The notes beneath the pieces were generated by a model. That model ran no database searches and was not told the origin of the DNA. It saw nothing but the letters and a program-made list of their open reading frames with translations. A program made the translations under genes and the position numbers. This document shows, piece after piece, positions 53,801 to 64,000 of a DNA stretch of 64,000 nucleotides. Each line of letters starts with the position of its first letter. Position 1 is the first letter of the stretch. The DNA is from Deinococcus arcticus (GTDB lineage Bacteria; Deinococcota; Deinococci; Deinococcales; Deinococcaceae), in assembly GCF_003028415.1 (NCBI RefSeq), contig NZ_PYSV01000001.1, positions 372,001 through 436,000 of the forward strand, read 5' to 3'.

Positions 53801-53839
53801 AGAGGAGGAAACGGCAGGAAAGCCACCGCTTCCTCCTCT
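53801..53839 (+). terminator. Inverted repeat downstream of the SdpI-like gene
   Basis: AGAGGAGGAA (53801-53810) and TTCCTCCTCT (53830-53839) with a 19-base loop. The 318-base gap to the DegV stop holds nothing else I can name. Confidence 0.5.
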
Positions 53840-53998
53840 CAAATTCTGGCCTTTCAGTCGTTCACTGCCAAGCCCCCGATCAACCGAGCGGGCTGGGACA
53901 GCGGCGCCGCAGAGCGAGTCTCGAAATAAGTGCTTCGCCCCGGGAATGGAGACGTTACTGCGCCCTTCTGAACCGTTGCGATGGGAGGGGCGAGATCC

Positions 53999-54841
53999 TT
54001 AGCTCAGAGGCACGGCCAAGAAGCCGAAGGTGCCGGGGCCCACGTGGGCGCCGATCACGGGGCCCATCAGCTGCACGCGGCCCTTTTGCACGTTCAGGCC
54101 GCTGGCAGCCATGGCGCTGCGCAGGGCGCTGATGCGGGCAGAGTCGCGCCCCGCGTGCATGATGGTGGCGCTGACCGGAGTATCGCCAAATCGGGCCTTG
54201 AGGCTGGCCAGCATATCGCCGGCGGCCTGATCCACCTTGGCGCGGCGAGCGGCTTTCAGTTTGCCCTGGTCAAATTCCAGAATGGGGCGCACCCCCAGCA
54301 TGTTGCCAAAGAACGCCTGCGCGCGGCTGATGCGCCCGCCCCGGCGCAGGTATTCCAGCGAGGCCACGCTCATCTCAGCGTACAGGGACTGCCCCACCGC
54401 CTGCGCGCGGGCCGCAGCGGTTTTCAGGTCGGCGCCCTCCTGGGCTGCGGCGCTGGCCGCCATGGCAATCTCGGCCAGGGGCGCGCCAGCCACCTCGGTG
54501 TCCACCACGAGCACGCGCCCGCCCTCGCCCAGGCTGGCCGCCGCCTGCTGGGCGTGCTTGAACGTTTCAGACAGCTGCCCCGAGAGATGCACGCTCAGCA
54601 CCGAATCATGGGTTTTGAGCAGGGTGCGGTACAGGTCAGCGAAGGTGGTGGCCGGCACTGGGGTGGTGGTGGCCTCGCCACCAGCGCGCATATGGTCATA
54701 CACCGCGTCGGGGTCAATCTCCTGCCAGTCGAGCAGCGTGCGCCCCTGCATGGTGATCTGCAGCGGCACCACATGGATGCCCAGTCCTCTGGCCTGGTCG
54801 GGGTGCAAATCGCAGGTGGAATCGGTGACGACGGCAATCAT
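53999..54841 (-). CDS. DegV-family fatty-acid-binding protein
   Basis: A 280-residue protein of the DegV/FakB family. [10 protein letters not shown] at residues 3-12 is the family start; [14 protein letters not shown] and [14 protein letters not shown] line the acyl-chain pocket; the C-terminal part ends with [15 protein letters not shown]. FakB proteins present fatty acids to the kinase FakA for phosphorylation; no fakA is in the window. A TAAAAC box lies seven bases before the ATG. Confidence 0.9.
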   Translation of the reverse strand: MIAVVTDSTCDLHPDQARGLGIHVVPLQITMQGRTLLDWQEIDPDAVYDHMRAGGEATTTPVPATTFADLYRTLLKTHDSVLSVHLSGQLSETFKHAQQAAASLGEGGRVLVVDTEVAGAPLAEIAMAASAAAQEGADLKTAAARAQAVGQSLYAEMSVASLEYLRRGGRISRAQAFFGNMLGVRPILEFDQGKLKAARRAKVDQAAGDMLASLKARFGDTPVSATIMHAGRDSARISALRSAMAASGLNVQKGRVQLMGPVIGAHVGPGTFGFLAVPLS

Positions 54842-55025
54842 GAACCCTGTTTTAGGCGCTTCATACCCGCGCCGTTGTGAAGTATCTCCCTTTGCCCCTG
54901 ATTGCCCCCCGCGTCTTAACGGGGCCGCGCATTTCTGTCAGAGTTGTGTCAGAGGGTCTTTTTCGGGGTGAGGCGCTGGACGGTGCTGGGCGAGACCTGA
55001 GACGATAGGCCGGTGAACCGGCGAC

Positions 55026-55031
55026 TATACT
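55026..55031 (+). promoter_or_regulatory. -10 box of the bshA leader transcript
   Basis: TATACT, eight bases before the ATG of a 16-codon leader ORF. Confidence 0.6.
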
Positions 55032-55039
55032 TCGCACCC

Positions 55040-55090
55040 ATGAACCTGCTCGTTTCTGCCTGCTCGCCTGTTCGTCTGGAGCGCCTGTGA
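55040..55090 (+). CDS. Leaderless 16-residue leader peptide of bshA
   Basis: [16 protein letters not shown]. Its ATG sits where transcription should begin after the TATACT box, and its TGA overlaps the bshA GTG start as GTGA, so ribosomes finishing it could restart on bshA. It has one Cys codon. Bacillithiol contains cysteine, so a supply-sensing role is conceivable but rests on this single codon. Confidence 0.5.
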   Translation: MNLLVSACSPVRLERL

Positions 55091-56205
55091 AAGTCGCCGT
55101 GCTGTGTCATGCCAGCGCCGGGGGCTCGGGGGTGGTGGCCACCGAACTGGGGTTGCAGGTGGCGCGCGCCGGGCACGAGGTGCATTTTGTGGGCTCGGCC
55201 CAGCCATTTCGCCTGACGGGCCACGGCGGCCTGCGCGGGCCGTATTTTCATCAGGTCAGTGGGTACGCCTACGCGCTCTTTGACCAGCCCTACCCGGAAC
55301 TGGCCGCCGCCAACACCCTGACCGAGGTGATTCTGGAGCAGGGCGTGGAACTCGCCCACGCGCATTACGCCATTCCCCATGCCACGGCGGCCATTCACGC
55401 CCGCGCCATCACGGGGCGCTCGCGGGTGATGACCACGCTGCACGGCACCGACGTGACCCTGGTGGGCCTGGAACCGGCGTTCCGGCACACCACGCGCCAC
55501 GCCATCGAGCGCAGCGATCATGTCACGGCGGTGTCGCACTATCTGGCCGAACACACGCGCGAGGTGTTCGGGGTGGACCGCGACATCGAGGTGATTCACA
55601 ATTTCGTGGACAGTGACCGCTTCGTGCGCGTGACAGACCCTGCCGTGAGGGCCCGCTTTGCCCACCCCGACGAGGCGCTGCTGGTACATGTGAGCAACTT
55701 CCGCCCGGTCAAGCGCGCGGCGGACGTGGTGCAGGTGTTTGCCCGGGTGGCCAGCGAGATCCCGGCCCGCCTGCTGATGATCGGTGACGGCCCGGAGCGC
55801 CCGCGCGCCTTTGAACTGGCGCAGGCGCTGGGCGTCCTTGGCCGCACCCACTTCCTGGGCTCCTTTCCCGATGTGGAGACGGTGCTGGGCATCAGCGACC
55901 TCTTTTTGCTCCCCAGTCAGCAGGAGAGCTTCGGGCTGGCCGCGCTGGAAGCCATGAGCTGTGAGGTGCCGGTGGTGGCAGCGCGCGCCGGGGGCATTCC
56001 CGAGGTGGTGGAAGAGGGAGTGACCGGCTTCCTGGCCGAGGTAGGCGATGTGGACCACATGGCTGACGCGGCCCTGCGGGTGCTGCGCAACCGGGAAGTG
56101 TACCGGCAGATGGGCGCCGCCGGGCGGCACGCGGCGGTCAACCGCTTTCACCCCCGCCTGATCGTGCCGCAATACCTGCAGGCCTACGAGCGAACCGCAC
56201 AGTAG
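55087..56205 (+). CDS. bshA: N-acetyl-alpha-D-glucosaminyl L-malate synthase
   Basis: A 372-residue GT4 glycosyltransferase, first enzyme of bacillithiol synthesis, joining GlcNAc from UDP-GlcNAc to L-malate. The N-domain has the BshA-type [27 protein letters not shown] and [11 protein letters not shown] are characteristic. The C-domain has [17 protein letters not shown] and the sugar-nucleotide Glu loop [26 protein letters not shown] start with TGGAGC upstream, inside the end of a leader ORF. Confidence 0.93.
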   Translation: MKVAVLCHASAGGSGVVATELGLQVARAGHEVHFVGSAQPFRLTGHGGLRGPYFHQVSGYAYALFDQPYPELAAANTLTEVILEQGVELAHAHYAIPHATAAIHARAITGRSRVMTTLHGTDVTLVGLEPAFRHTTRHAIERSDHVTAVSHYLAEHTREVFGVDRDIEVIHNFVDSDRFVRVTDPAVRARFAHPDEALLVHVSNFRPVKRAADVVQVFARVASEIPARLLMIGDGPERPRAFELAQALGVLGRTHFLGSFPDVETVLGISDLFLLPSQQESFGLAALEAMSCEVPVVAARAGGIPEVVEEGVTGFLAEVGDVDHMADAALRVLRNREVYRQMGAAGRHAAVNRFHPRLIVPQYLQAYERTAQ

Positions 56206-56288
56206 AGGGGCTGGCGTGTGGTGGCGGGACAGGGGACCAGTCAATGCATGCTGTGTCCCCTGTCGAAGAAAGGAAGATCAAAGAATTA

Positions 56289-56334
56289 CTAGTGAATAGA
56301 TTCACGATTATTCCAGATCGTGAGGTTTTTATTT
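56289..56334. repeat. Palindromic intergenic repeat R, copy 6
   Basis: TAGTGAATAGA, TTCACGAT ... ATCGTGA, then a T-rich end without the CGTTTCAT terminus. It lies between convergent bshA and a secreted-protein gene. Confidence 0.75.
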
Positions 56335-56433
56335 GTTCCCTCTTCTTTCAAGAAGCCAGGATGGGGCACAGGCCCCGCAGCAAAAAGCGGCCATTCATCG
56401 GCCGCCCCGGCTGAGTTGTTCTGGCCCCACGTT

Positions 56434-57000
56434 CTACCGGGCCAGTCTCACAGTGACCACCGTGGTATCGGTGAAGGGCTGCACCTTCACGGCGCGGCCC
56501 ACATCCACCAGAAAGGCGTTCCAGCCGCGTTTGAAGGCGGCTTCATAGCCCCGGTTGGCTTTGACTGTCACGTCGGTGTTGACCCAGGCCACAAAGAGGT
56601 TGCCACGGGGCGTTTCGGGGGTCACGTCCCGCAGGGCCTCGTTCTCATCGCGGCGGCCGTTGTTGTTCAGGTCGCGGTAGGTGTAGAACTTCAGCTCGGC
56701 CACCTGGGCCTGCCCGCTCACCTGAATGGGGTCAATTACGCCGGGCCAGTTCACGTTCTGGGGGCTCAGGGCCACCTGGGCGCGGGCGGTGGGGGCGGTG
56801 GTGGGCAGTTCCAGGCGGAAGCGGCCCCCCTCCACCGGCACGCTGGACACCTCCTGCACGGCCTGGCCAAAGGGGTTAACCACCACGGCCGCCACGCGCA
56901 GGTCACTGCCCGCCGCGCCCTCGACGGTGCCCTGGATGGTCAGGGCCGACGCCTGGGCCGCGAGCAGAAGAGTCAGAGAGAAAAGAGCACGCGGGGTCAT
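56434..57000 (-). CDS. Secreted beta-rich protein with EF-hand-like loop
   Basis: A 188-residue protein with a signal peptide (MTPRALFSLTLLLAAQASA). The mature part is beta-rich; DLNNNGRRDENE (about 113-124) resembles a calcium-binding dockerin/EF-hand loop. No family is assigned. A TACACT box six bases before the ATG points to a leaderless mRNA. Likely a periplasmic or surface protein. Confidence 0.78.
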   Translation of the reverse strand: MTPRALFSLTLLLAAQASALTIQGTVEGAAGSDLRVAAVVVNPFGQAVQEVSSVPVEGGRFRLELPTTAPTARAQVALSPQNVNWPGVIDPIQVSGQAQVAELKFYTYRDLNNNGRRDENEALRDVTPETPRGNLFVAWVNTDVTVKANRGYEAAFKRGWNAFLVDVGRAVKVQPFTDTTVVTVRLAR

Positions 57001-57006
57001 GCCTTC

Positions 57007-57012
57007 AGTGTA
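57007..57012 (-). promoter_or_regulatory. -10 box, leaderless promoter of the secreted-protein gene
   Basis: TACACT on the minus strand, six bases before the ATG at 57000. Confidence 0.5.
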
Positions 57013-57127
57013 CGCGCCGGGCTGACGGACGGGTGACGCAAGCTGACGGGCCCTTCACCGGATGGAGGGGCAAAAGGGAGGAGGCGAGCCAGGAACGGAC
57101 CCCGGCTCGCCTCCCCACCCAGCGCAG

Positions 57128-57272
57128 TTAAGGACGTTGCACCTCACGTTACGACTTTGCAGGAGAGCACCGCAAAGTCTCCACTCCCGGTGCAACGTCC
57201 TTTTTTCGAGACTCGCTCTGCGCCGCAGCTGTTCCAGCCCGCTCGGTTGATCTCAAGATCAACAGCGAGCGA
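57128..57272. repeat. Structured dispersed repeat S, copy 2
   Basis: GGACGTTGCACC (57132-57143) pairs with GGTGCAACGTCC (57189-57200), with GACTTTGC / GCAAAGTC nested inside and TTTTTT after the outer stem. A second hairpin (GTTGATCT / AGATCAAC) lies at about 57246-57263, next to the sucD stop. Compared with copy 1 it has about 20 extra bases near 57220-57240. Confidence 0.75.
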
Positions 57273-57273
57273 C

Positions 57274-58178
57274 TTACTTGTTCAGCGCCTGCTTGACCAG
57301 TTCCACGATCTCGGGCATGGTATCCGCCACCGGCACGTTCGCGGCCCCAAAGGCGGCGAGCTTGCTCTCGGGGGTGCCCACGTTGCCCATGATGATGGCG
57401 CCGGCGTGGCCCATGCGCTTGCCCGCAGGCGCGCTGCGGCCTGAGATAAAGGCCACAACGGGCTTTTTCATGCTGGAGGCGATGTACTCGGCGGCGGCTT
57501 CCTCGTCGGCGCCGCCAATTTCACCGATGACCACCACGGCGTCGGTGTCCGGGTCGGCCTCGAACAGCGGCAGCACGTCAGCAAAGGTGGTACCGATCAC
57601 CGGGTCGCCGCCGATGCCCACGGTGGTGCTGGTGCCCATGCCGGCGTCGTTCAGCAGCTTGGCGGCCTCGTAGGTCAGGGTGCCCGAGCGGCTGATCAGA
57701 CCAATGCGGCCAGGGGTCGCGTAGATCTTGTTGGGCATAATGCCAATCTTGGCTTCCCCGTTGGTCACGAGGCCGGGGCAGTTGCCGCCGATCAGGCGAA
57801 TGCCCTGACCACCAGCGGCGCGGTTATCGGCGTCCAGCGCCTTGACTTCCTGCACGGCGCGCATCATGTCCACGGTGGGCACGCCCTCGGTGATCAGCAC
57901 GATCAGGGGCATACCGGCGTGGGCGGCTTCCAGCACGGCGTCCGCGGCGCCGGCCGGGGGCACGAAGATAATGGACACGTTGGCGCCGTGCTTCTCTTTG
58001 GCCTCGGCCACCGAGTTGTAGATGGGCCAGCCTTCAAAGTCGGTGCCGCCCTTGCCGGGGGTCACGCCCGCCACGACCTGGGTGCCAAATTCTTTCATGG
58101 CGCGGCTGTGGCTCGCACCCTCACGGCCGGTCATGCCCTGCACAATGACCTTGGAGTTCCTGTCAACGAGAATGCCCA

Positions 58179-58179
<1 letters not shown>
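57274..58179 (-). CDS. sucD: Succinyl-CoA synthetase alpha subunit
   Basis: A 301-residue CoA-binding subunit of the TCA-cycle enzyme. [15 protein letters not shown] binds CoA, and the phosphorylated His lies in [18 protein letters not shown] and [17 protein letters not shown] are conserved. Its ATG overlaps the sucC stop as TAATG. Confidence 0.97.
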
Positions 58180-59339
<1,160 letters not shown>

Positions 59340-59498
59340 GACTGATCCCTCCTTGGGGGCGTGGGGGCCCAGACTGTGAGCCCTGATTCGTTTGTCCCAA
59401 GAGATGAGTATAAGCGCAGTGTGCATTGCCCCGGCCCGGCTGTCCCCTGACCGGGGACAACTGGCGGCGGCGCCGGGCCGTGTTACCGTGGGCCGGTC

Positions 59499-60548
59499 AT
59501 GACTCAACTGGAACAGATGCGCCTGGCGCTGACGGGGGCAGGTTTAGAGGGCGCGTGGATCAGCGATCCGGCCCATATCCGGCTGCTGAGCGGCTTTACG
59601 AGCGGCGCCGACGCCAAGCTGCTGCTCACCCCGGGCGGCGTGACGCTCTATACCGACGCCCGCTATGAGGTGCAGGCCGGCGAGGAAACGCGCCTGCCCA
59701 CCTTTATCGCGCGCCCGCCGGAGACGCTGGAACACGCCGCCGCACAGGTGGCGGGGCTGCGCCTGGGCTTCGAGGCCGAGCACCTGACAGTGGCGGCCCT
59801 GGATGAACTGCGCGGCGCCTGGCCGGACACCACACTGCAGCCGCTGGGCCCGCTGCTGCGCGAGCTGCGCATGGTGAAAACAGCGGTGGAGATTGAAGCG
59901 ATCCGCGACGCGCAGACCCTGGCCGATCAGGTGTTCGCGGAGGTGCGCCCCCTTATCCGGGCTGGCGTGCGGGAACTGGACATTGCCATTGAGATTGAAA
60001 CGCGGCTGCGCCGGGCGGGGGCCACCGTGGCGTTTGACGTGATCGTGGCCAGCGGGCCGCGCGGGGCGATGCCGCACGGGGTGGCCTCAGCGCGCATCAT
60101 CGGGGACGGCGAGCTGGTGACGGTGGACATGGGCGCGCGCCTGCGCGGCTACAACAGTGACATGACACGCACGGTGGCGGTGGGCGAACCCGGCGAGGAA
60201 CTGCGCCGCGTGTACCGCGCGGTGCTGGAAGCCGAGGAAGCGGCGGTGGCCGCCGTGCGCCCCGGGGTGCGGGCGGCCGACCTGGACACACTGGCGCGCG
60301 ACCTGCTGACCGGGCATGGGCTGGGCGAGGCGTTCGCGCACTCGCTGGGCCACGGCATTGGCCTGAACGTGCATGAAGGGCCCGGGCTGCGCAAGGTCAG
60401 CGAGGACGTGCTGCGCTCAGGCATGGTGATCACCATTGAGCCCGGCGCGTATCTGCCCGGGGTGGGCGGCGTGCGCATTGAGGATCTGGTGCTGGTGACC
60501 GACGAGGGGTACGAGGTACTGAGCCACAGCGAGAAGGAGCGGCTTTGA
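59499..60548 (+). CDS. M24-family Xaa-Pro aminopeptidase
   Basis: A 349-residue pita-bread metallopeptidase. The N-terminal creatinase-like domain (about 1-120) precedes the catalytic domain with metal ligands in [19 protein letters not shown] (two Asp), [15 protein letters not shown] (His), [10 protein letters not shown] and [11 protein letters not shown] (two Glu). It removes N-terminal residues preceding proline. A TACCGT box lies about nine bases upstream. Its stop overlaps the next start as TTGA. Confidence 0.93.
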   Translation: MTQLEQMRLALTGAGLEGAWISDPAHIRLLSGFTSGADAKLLLTPGGVTLYTDARYEVQAGEETRLPTFIARPPETLEHAAAQVAGLRLGFEAEHLTVAALDELRGAWPDTTLQPLGPLLRELRMVKTAVEIEAIRDAQTLADQVFAEVRPLIRAGVRELDIAIEIETRLRRAGATVAFDVIVASGPRGAMPHGVASARIIGDGELVTVDMGARLRGYNSDMTRTVAVGEPGEELRRVYRAVLEAEEAAVAAVRPGVRAADLDTLARDLLTGHGLGEAFAHSLGHGIGLNVHEGPGLRKVSEDVLRSGMVITIEPGAYLPGVGGVRIEDLVLVTDEGYEVLSHSEKERL

Positions 60549-61084
60549 GAGCGGCGGCGCTGCTGGCGTGCGCGCTGCTGGGGGCGGCGGGGGCCCTGCC
60601 CTACCGGGTGCAGCCGGGCGACACGTGGTGGAGCCTCGCGCGGCGCAGCGGCGTCAGCGTGGCGGCCCTGCAGGCCCTGAACGGGGGCGGCGGGCTCCTG
60701 CGGGCCGGGGCCACGGTGCAGCTGCCCGGAACGGGGCTCAACACAGCAGGCAGCGCAGTGGCCCAGATTCCGGCGCGGCCAGCCAGCGCACAGAGCACGC
60801 CGGCCCCGGCGGCGGTATTTCAGCGTGGGCAGGCGGTGTACTACGGCGGGCGGCGCGACAGCCGCACGGTCATGACCGCCGCGCACCTGACCCTGCCGTT
60901 TGGCACCTGGGTGCGGGTGACCCATGCCCGCACCGGGCGCACAGTGGACGTGCTGATCAATGACCGGGGGCCCTTCGGCAACAGCGCGCGAATTATTGAC
61001 CTCTCGGACGAGGCAGCCGCCGCGCTGGGGATTCTGAGTGAGGGCGTGGCGCCCGTCACCCTGACGGTGCTGCGCCGGCCCTGA
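60545..61084 (+). CDS. RlpA-like protein with LysM domain
   Basis: A 179-residue exported protein: a short signal ([13 protein letters not shown]), one LysM ([27 protein letters not shown], residues about 20-48), a Pro/Ala linker, and a double-psi beta-barrel like RlpA ([34 protein letters not shown]), which keeps the catalytic-type Asp. RlpA lyses denuded glycan strands. The TTG start overlaps the peptidase stop as TTGA, so both are co-translated. Confidence 0.85.
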   Translation: MRAAALLACALLGAAGALPYRVQPGDTWWSLARRSGVSVAALQALNGGGGLLRAGATVQLPGTGLNTAGSAVAQIPARPASAQSTPAPAAVFQRGQAVYYGGRRDSRTVMTAAHLTLPFGTWVRVTHARTGRTVDVLINDRGPFGNSARIIDLSDEAAAALGILSEGVAPVTLTVLRRP

Positions 61085-61183
61085 GCCCCAGCCGGCCCCG
61101 GGCGGGTGTTAGAATCGCGCCGGGTTTCAACCACAGACAGACGATTTGCTGATGTGCTTCACCCACCGAGGAGGATGGTTTCA

Positions 61184-61642
<459 letters not shown>

Positions 61643-61687
61643 GCCACCCGGGGGCGGACTAGACTCCGCCCCTTTTCTCAGTGTCAG

Positions 61688-61727
61688 TAAGTGAAGAGAT
61701 TCACGATTTTGCCTGTACGTGAATTTT
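61688..61727. repeat. Palindromic intergenic repeat R, copy 7
   Basis: TAAGTGAAGAGA, TTCACGATTTTGCC, ACGTGAATTTTG. Same subtype as copy 5. Here it lies between co-directional genes. Confidence 0.75.
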
Positions 61728-61770
61728 GTGGCTCCTTGCCAGCTGCCGCCCCGGGCCCTTCCCTGATAGA

Positions 61771-61785
61771 TTGAACCCAGTTCAA
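61771..61785. promoter_or_regulatory. Candidate operator before the acyl-CoA dehydrogenase gene
   Basis: TTGAAC-CCA-GTTCAA, a perfect 6+3+6 inverted repeat 45-60 bases before the start codon, next to a possible -10 (TGATAGATT region). It could bind a TetR-type fatty-acid regulator. Confidence 0.45.
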
Positions 61786-61830
61786 ACCCTCCGGTGCCCG
61801 CGCCTGGGCGCCGCGTGCAAGGAGCCTCGC

Positions 61831-62965
<1,135 letters not shown>

Positions 62966-62967
<2 letters not shown>

Positions 62968-63127
62968 TACGGGTTCCGAAAAGTTCCGTAACACGTTGCG
63001 GAACTTTTCCGACCAGAGGGAGCAGGAAAGAAGGCGGATTTCCGGGAATTGGACCTGAAAGGCTCCGTAGGAGCGGAACATCCCCCTTCTTCCCGGATGG
63101 TACGGAAATGGACGGCAGTCCGTATCA
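62966..63127 (-). mobile_element. 162 bp MITE-like element M, full copy B
   Basis: Inverted relative to copy A and the same length. Ends ATACGGGTTCCG and, on the opposite strand, ATACGGACTGCCG. Contains GTTCCG / CGGAAC palindromes. It abuts the acyl-CoA dehydrogenase stop codon, as if inserted right at the gene end. Confidence 0.8.
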
Positions 63128-63194
63128 GCCGGGAACAGGAGAGCAGCGGCAAAGGGCTTGTGCCCCGCCGCCGCTCTCCTGTTTGGTCAGGGCG

Positions 63195-63653
63195 CTACGT
63201 GCCGCTGGGGGACTGGGTGATGGGGGCCGCCTGCCCCTGGGTGCCGGGCAGGGCGCCGCGCGGGCCGTGATCATGGTCGTGGCCGCGCATGCCCCGGCCG
63301 CCGGGCCCACCGAAGCCCCGCCCACCAAAGCCCAGGGGGCGCTCCTGGAGGTGGCGCTTCATCTCGGCGGCGTGGTCACTGGGCAGATCGCCGGCTTTCA
63401 CGGCCTGGTCAATGGTGGCGTTGCCGGCGGCTACAGCGGCGGCCTGCAGCTTCTCCGCTGTGATGCCCAGCTGCGCGGCCAGCTTCTGCAGAAAAACGGT
63501 GTGGTACGCCGTGCCGGACGCAGTGCGCGGCGCAGGGGCCGACTGGGTGCTCTGGGACGTCGGCGGGGTCTGGGCAGTGCTCCCGCTGCCGGCCAGGACC
63601 AGGCCAGCGGTCAGGGGCAGGGCAGCGAGGGCGATCAGGGGAATTCGTTTCAT
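63195..63653 (-). CDS. Secreted helical protein with His/Gly-rich tail
   Basis: A 152-residue exported protein: signal MKRIPLIALAALPLTAGLVLA, a Thr/Ser/Gln-rich linker, a helical domain (FLQKLAAQLGITAEKLQAAA, DLPSDHAAEMKRHL) and a Gly-rich tail with GHDHDHG that may bind metal. The helical part resembles short envelope proteins that bind DNA or metals, but no family is assigned. AAGGAG lies upstream of the ATG. Confidence 0.75.
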   Translation of the reverse strand: MKRIPLIALAALPLTAGLVLAGSGSTAQTPPTSQSTQSAPAPRTASGTAYHTVFLQKLAAQLGITAEKLQAAAVAAGNATIDQAVKAGDLPSDHAAEMKRHLQERPLGFGGRGFGGPGGRGMRGHDHDHGPRGALPGTQGQAAPITQSPSGT

Positions 63654-63777
63654 GTCAGGCTCCTTGGCACAGGAAGAGAGGGGGAATCAACAAGAGCGGC
63701 TGTGGTGGCCCTGGGCGGTTCACCACGGGCGCAGTGTGCAGCTGGGCGGTTAAGTCGCGGCTAAAGGCCCGTTGCGC

Positions 63778-63783
63778 TATCCT
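63778..63783 (+). promoter_or_regulatory. -10 box of the gene at the window edge
   Basis: TATCCT, eight bases before an in-frame TTG (63792) and 20 before the ATG (63804). Confidence 0.45.
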
Positions 63784-63803
63784 GGGTCGCCTTGCGAGAC
63801 CCG

Positions 63804-64000
63804 ATGACCTTTCTGAGCACGTGGCGCCCGGCGGCGCGCGCGTGGCCCGGGGTTGTCTCGCTGCTGTCCCTGCTGGCGGTGCTGCTGGGGGCGGCGCCGC
63901 CGCCGCCCCCCGACAGCGGCGGCCTGAGCGCGGCCGGGCGCGTGACCTCTGCCCTGCCCGAACTGCGCCCGGCCCCCGCACCCGGGGCGCCGGTGCCCAT
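63804..64000 (+). CDS. N-terminal part of an exported or membrane protein (cut by window end)
   Basis: At least 65 residues: a basic start (TFLSTWRPAARAW), one hydrophobic segment (VVSLLSLLAVLLGAA), then a Pro-rich stretch. A TTG four codons upstream at 63792 fits the -10 box better as a leaderless start. Too little is present for a family call. Confidence 0.5.
   Translation, partial: MTFLSTWRPAARAWPGVVSLLSLLAVLLGAAPPPPPDSGGLSAAGRVTSALPELRPAPAPGAPVP

Overview
The window is a gene-dense, very G+C-rich bacterial chromosome segment that I read as Deinococcus. The evidence is the family content (bacterial-type AspRS beside AsnRS, bacillithiol BshA, PRC/DUF2382 stress proteins, a YbjN-like protein, a T-box in front of an IleRS2-type ileS). 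A promoter habit typical of that genus supports it: many genes have a TANNNT -10 box ending 5-8 bases before the start codon, which implies leaderless mRNAs. Most of the window looks like core chromosome. I see no tRNA, rRNA, CRISPR array, prophage or insertion-sequence transposase.

Layout. 0-9 kb: PhzF-type isomerase, two PRC/DUF2382 proteins, asnS, a cyclodeaminase-like protein, then the glycolytic run gap-pgk-tpiA and a YceI protein. 9-16.6 kb is more accessory: a small secreted protein, a SARP-like regulator with a decayed P-loop, a frameshifted phosphotransferase gene, and an arsR-arsC-aquaporin-chrA metal/oxyanion operon. 16.6-24 kb: lysC, PAP2 phosphatase, an astacin-type lipoprotein protease, and the divergent pair uvrC / histidine phosphatase. 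23.7-29 kb: a tightly overlapped run (HAD hydrolase, M19 dipeptidase, NlpC/P60 peptidase, dipeptide epimerase, frameshifted SMI1-like protein, Gfo/Idh oxidoreductase) that looks like a murein-peptide salvage operon. 29-36.8 kb: aminotransferase, two metallophosphoesterases, lnt, a Xer-like recombinase with a dif-like inverted repeat, an HNH nuclease, a lipid kinase. 36.8-47 kb: hisS-aspS, two alpha/beta hydrolases, pdxS-pdxT, and a transaldolase-rho-LysM/M23-response regulator operon. 47-54 kb: T-box/ileS, a small DNA-binding-like protein behind an operator-like array, a cation/proton antiporter. 54-64 kb: DegV, bshA with a leaderless leader peptide, sucCD, an Xaa-Pro peptidase with an RlpA/LysM protein, YbjN, an acyl-CoA dehydrogenase and a gene cut by the window edge.

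The least ordinary content is non-coding. (1) Seven copies of a roughly 45-50 bp palindromic element with TTCACGAT / ATCGTGA arms lie only between genes, mostly at 3' ends. (2) A 162 bp element with imperfect terminal inverted repeats occurs in two full copies plus a decayed third. (3) A roughly 130-145 bp structured repeat lies just after two unrelated genes. (4) A 28 bp dif-like inverted repeat lies in front of the Xer gene; its middle equals the two ends of element (1) joined together. Three genes each need a one-base correction in a short C/G run, so either this strain carries several fresh frameshifts or the assembly has homopolymer errors.
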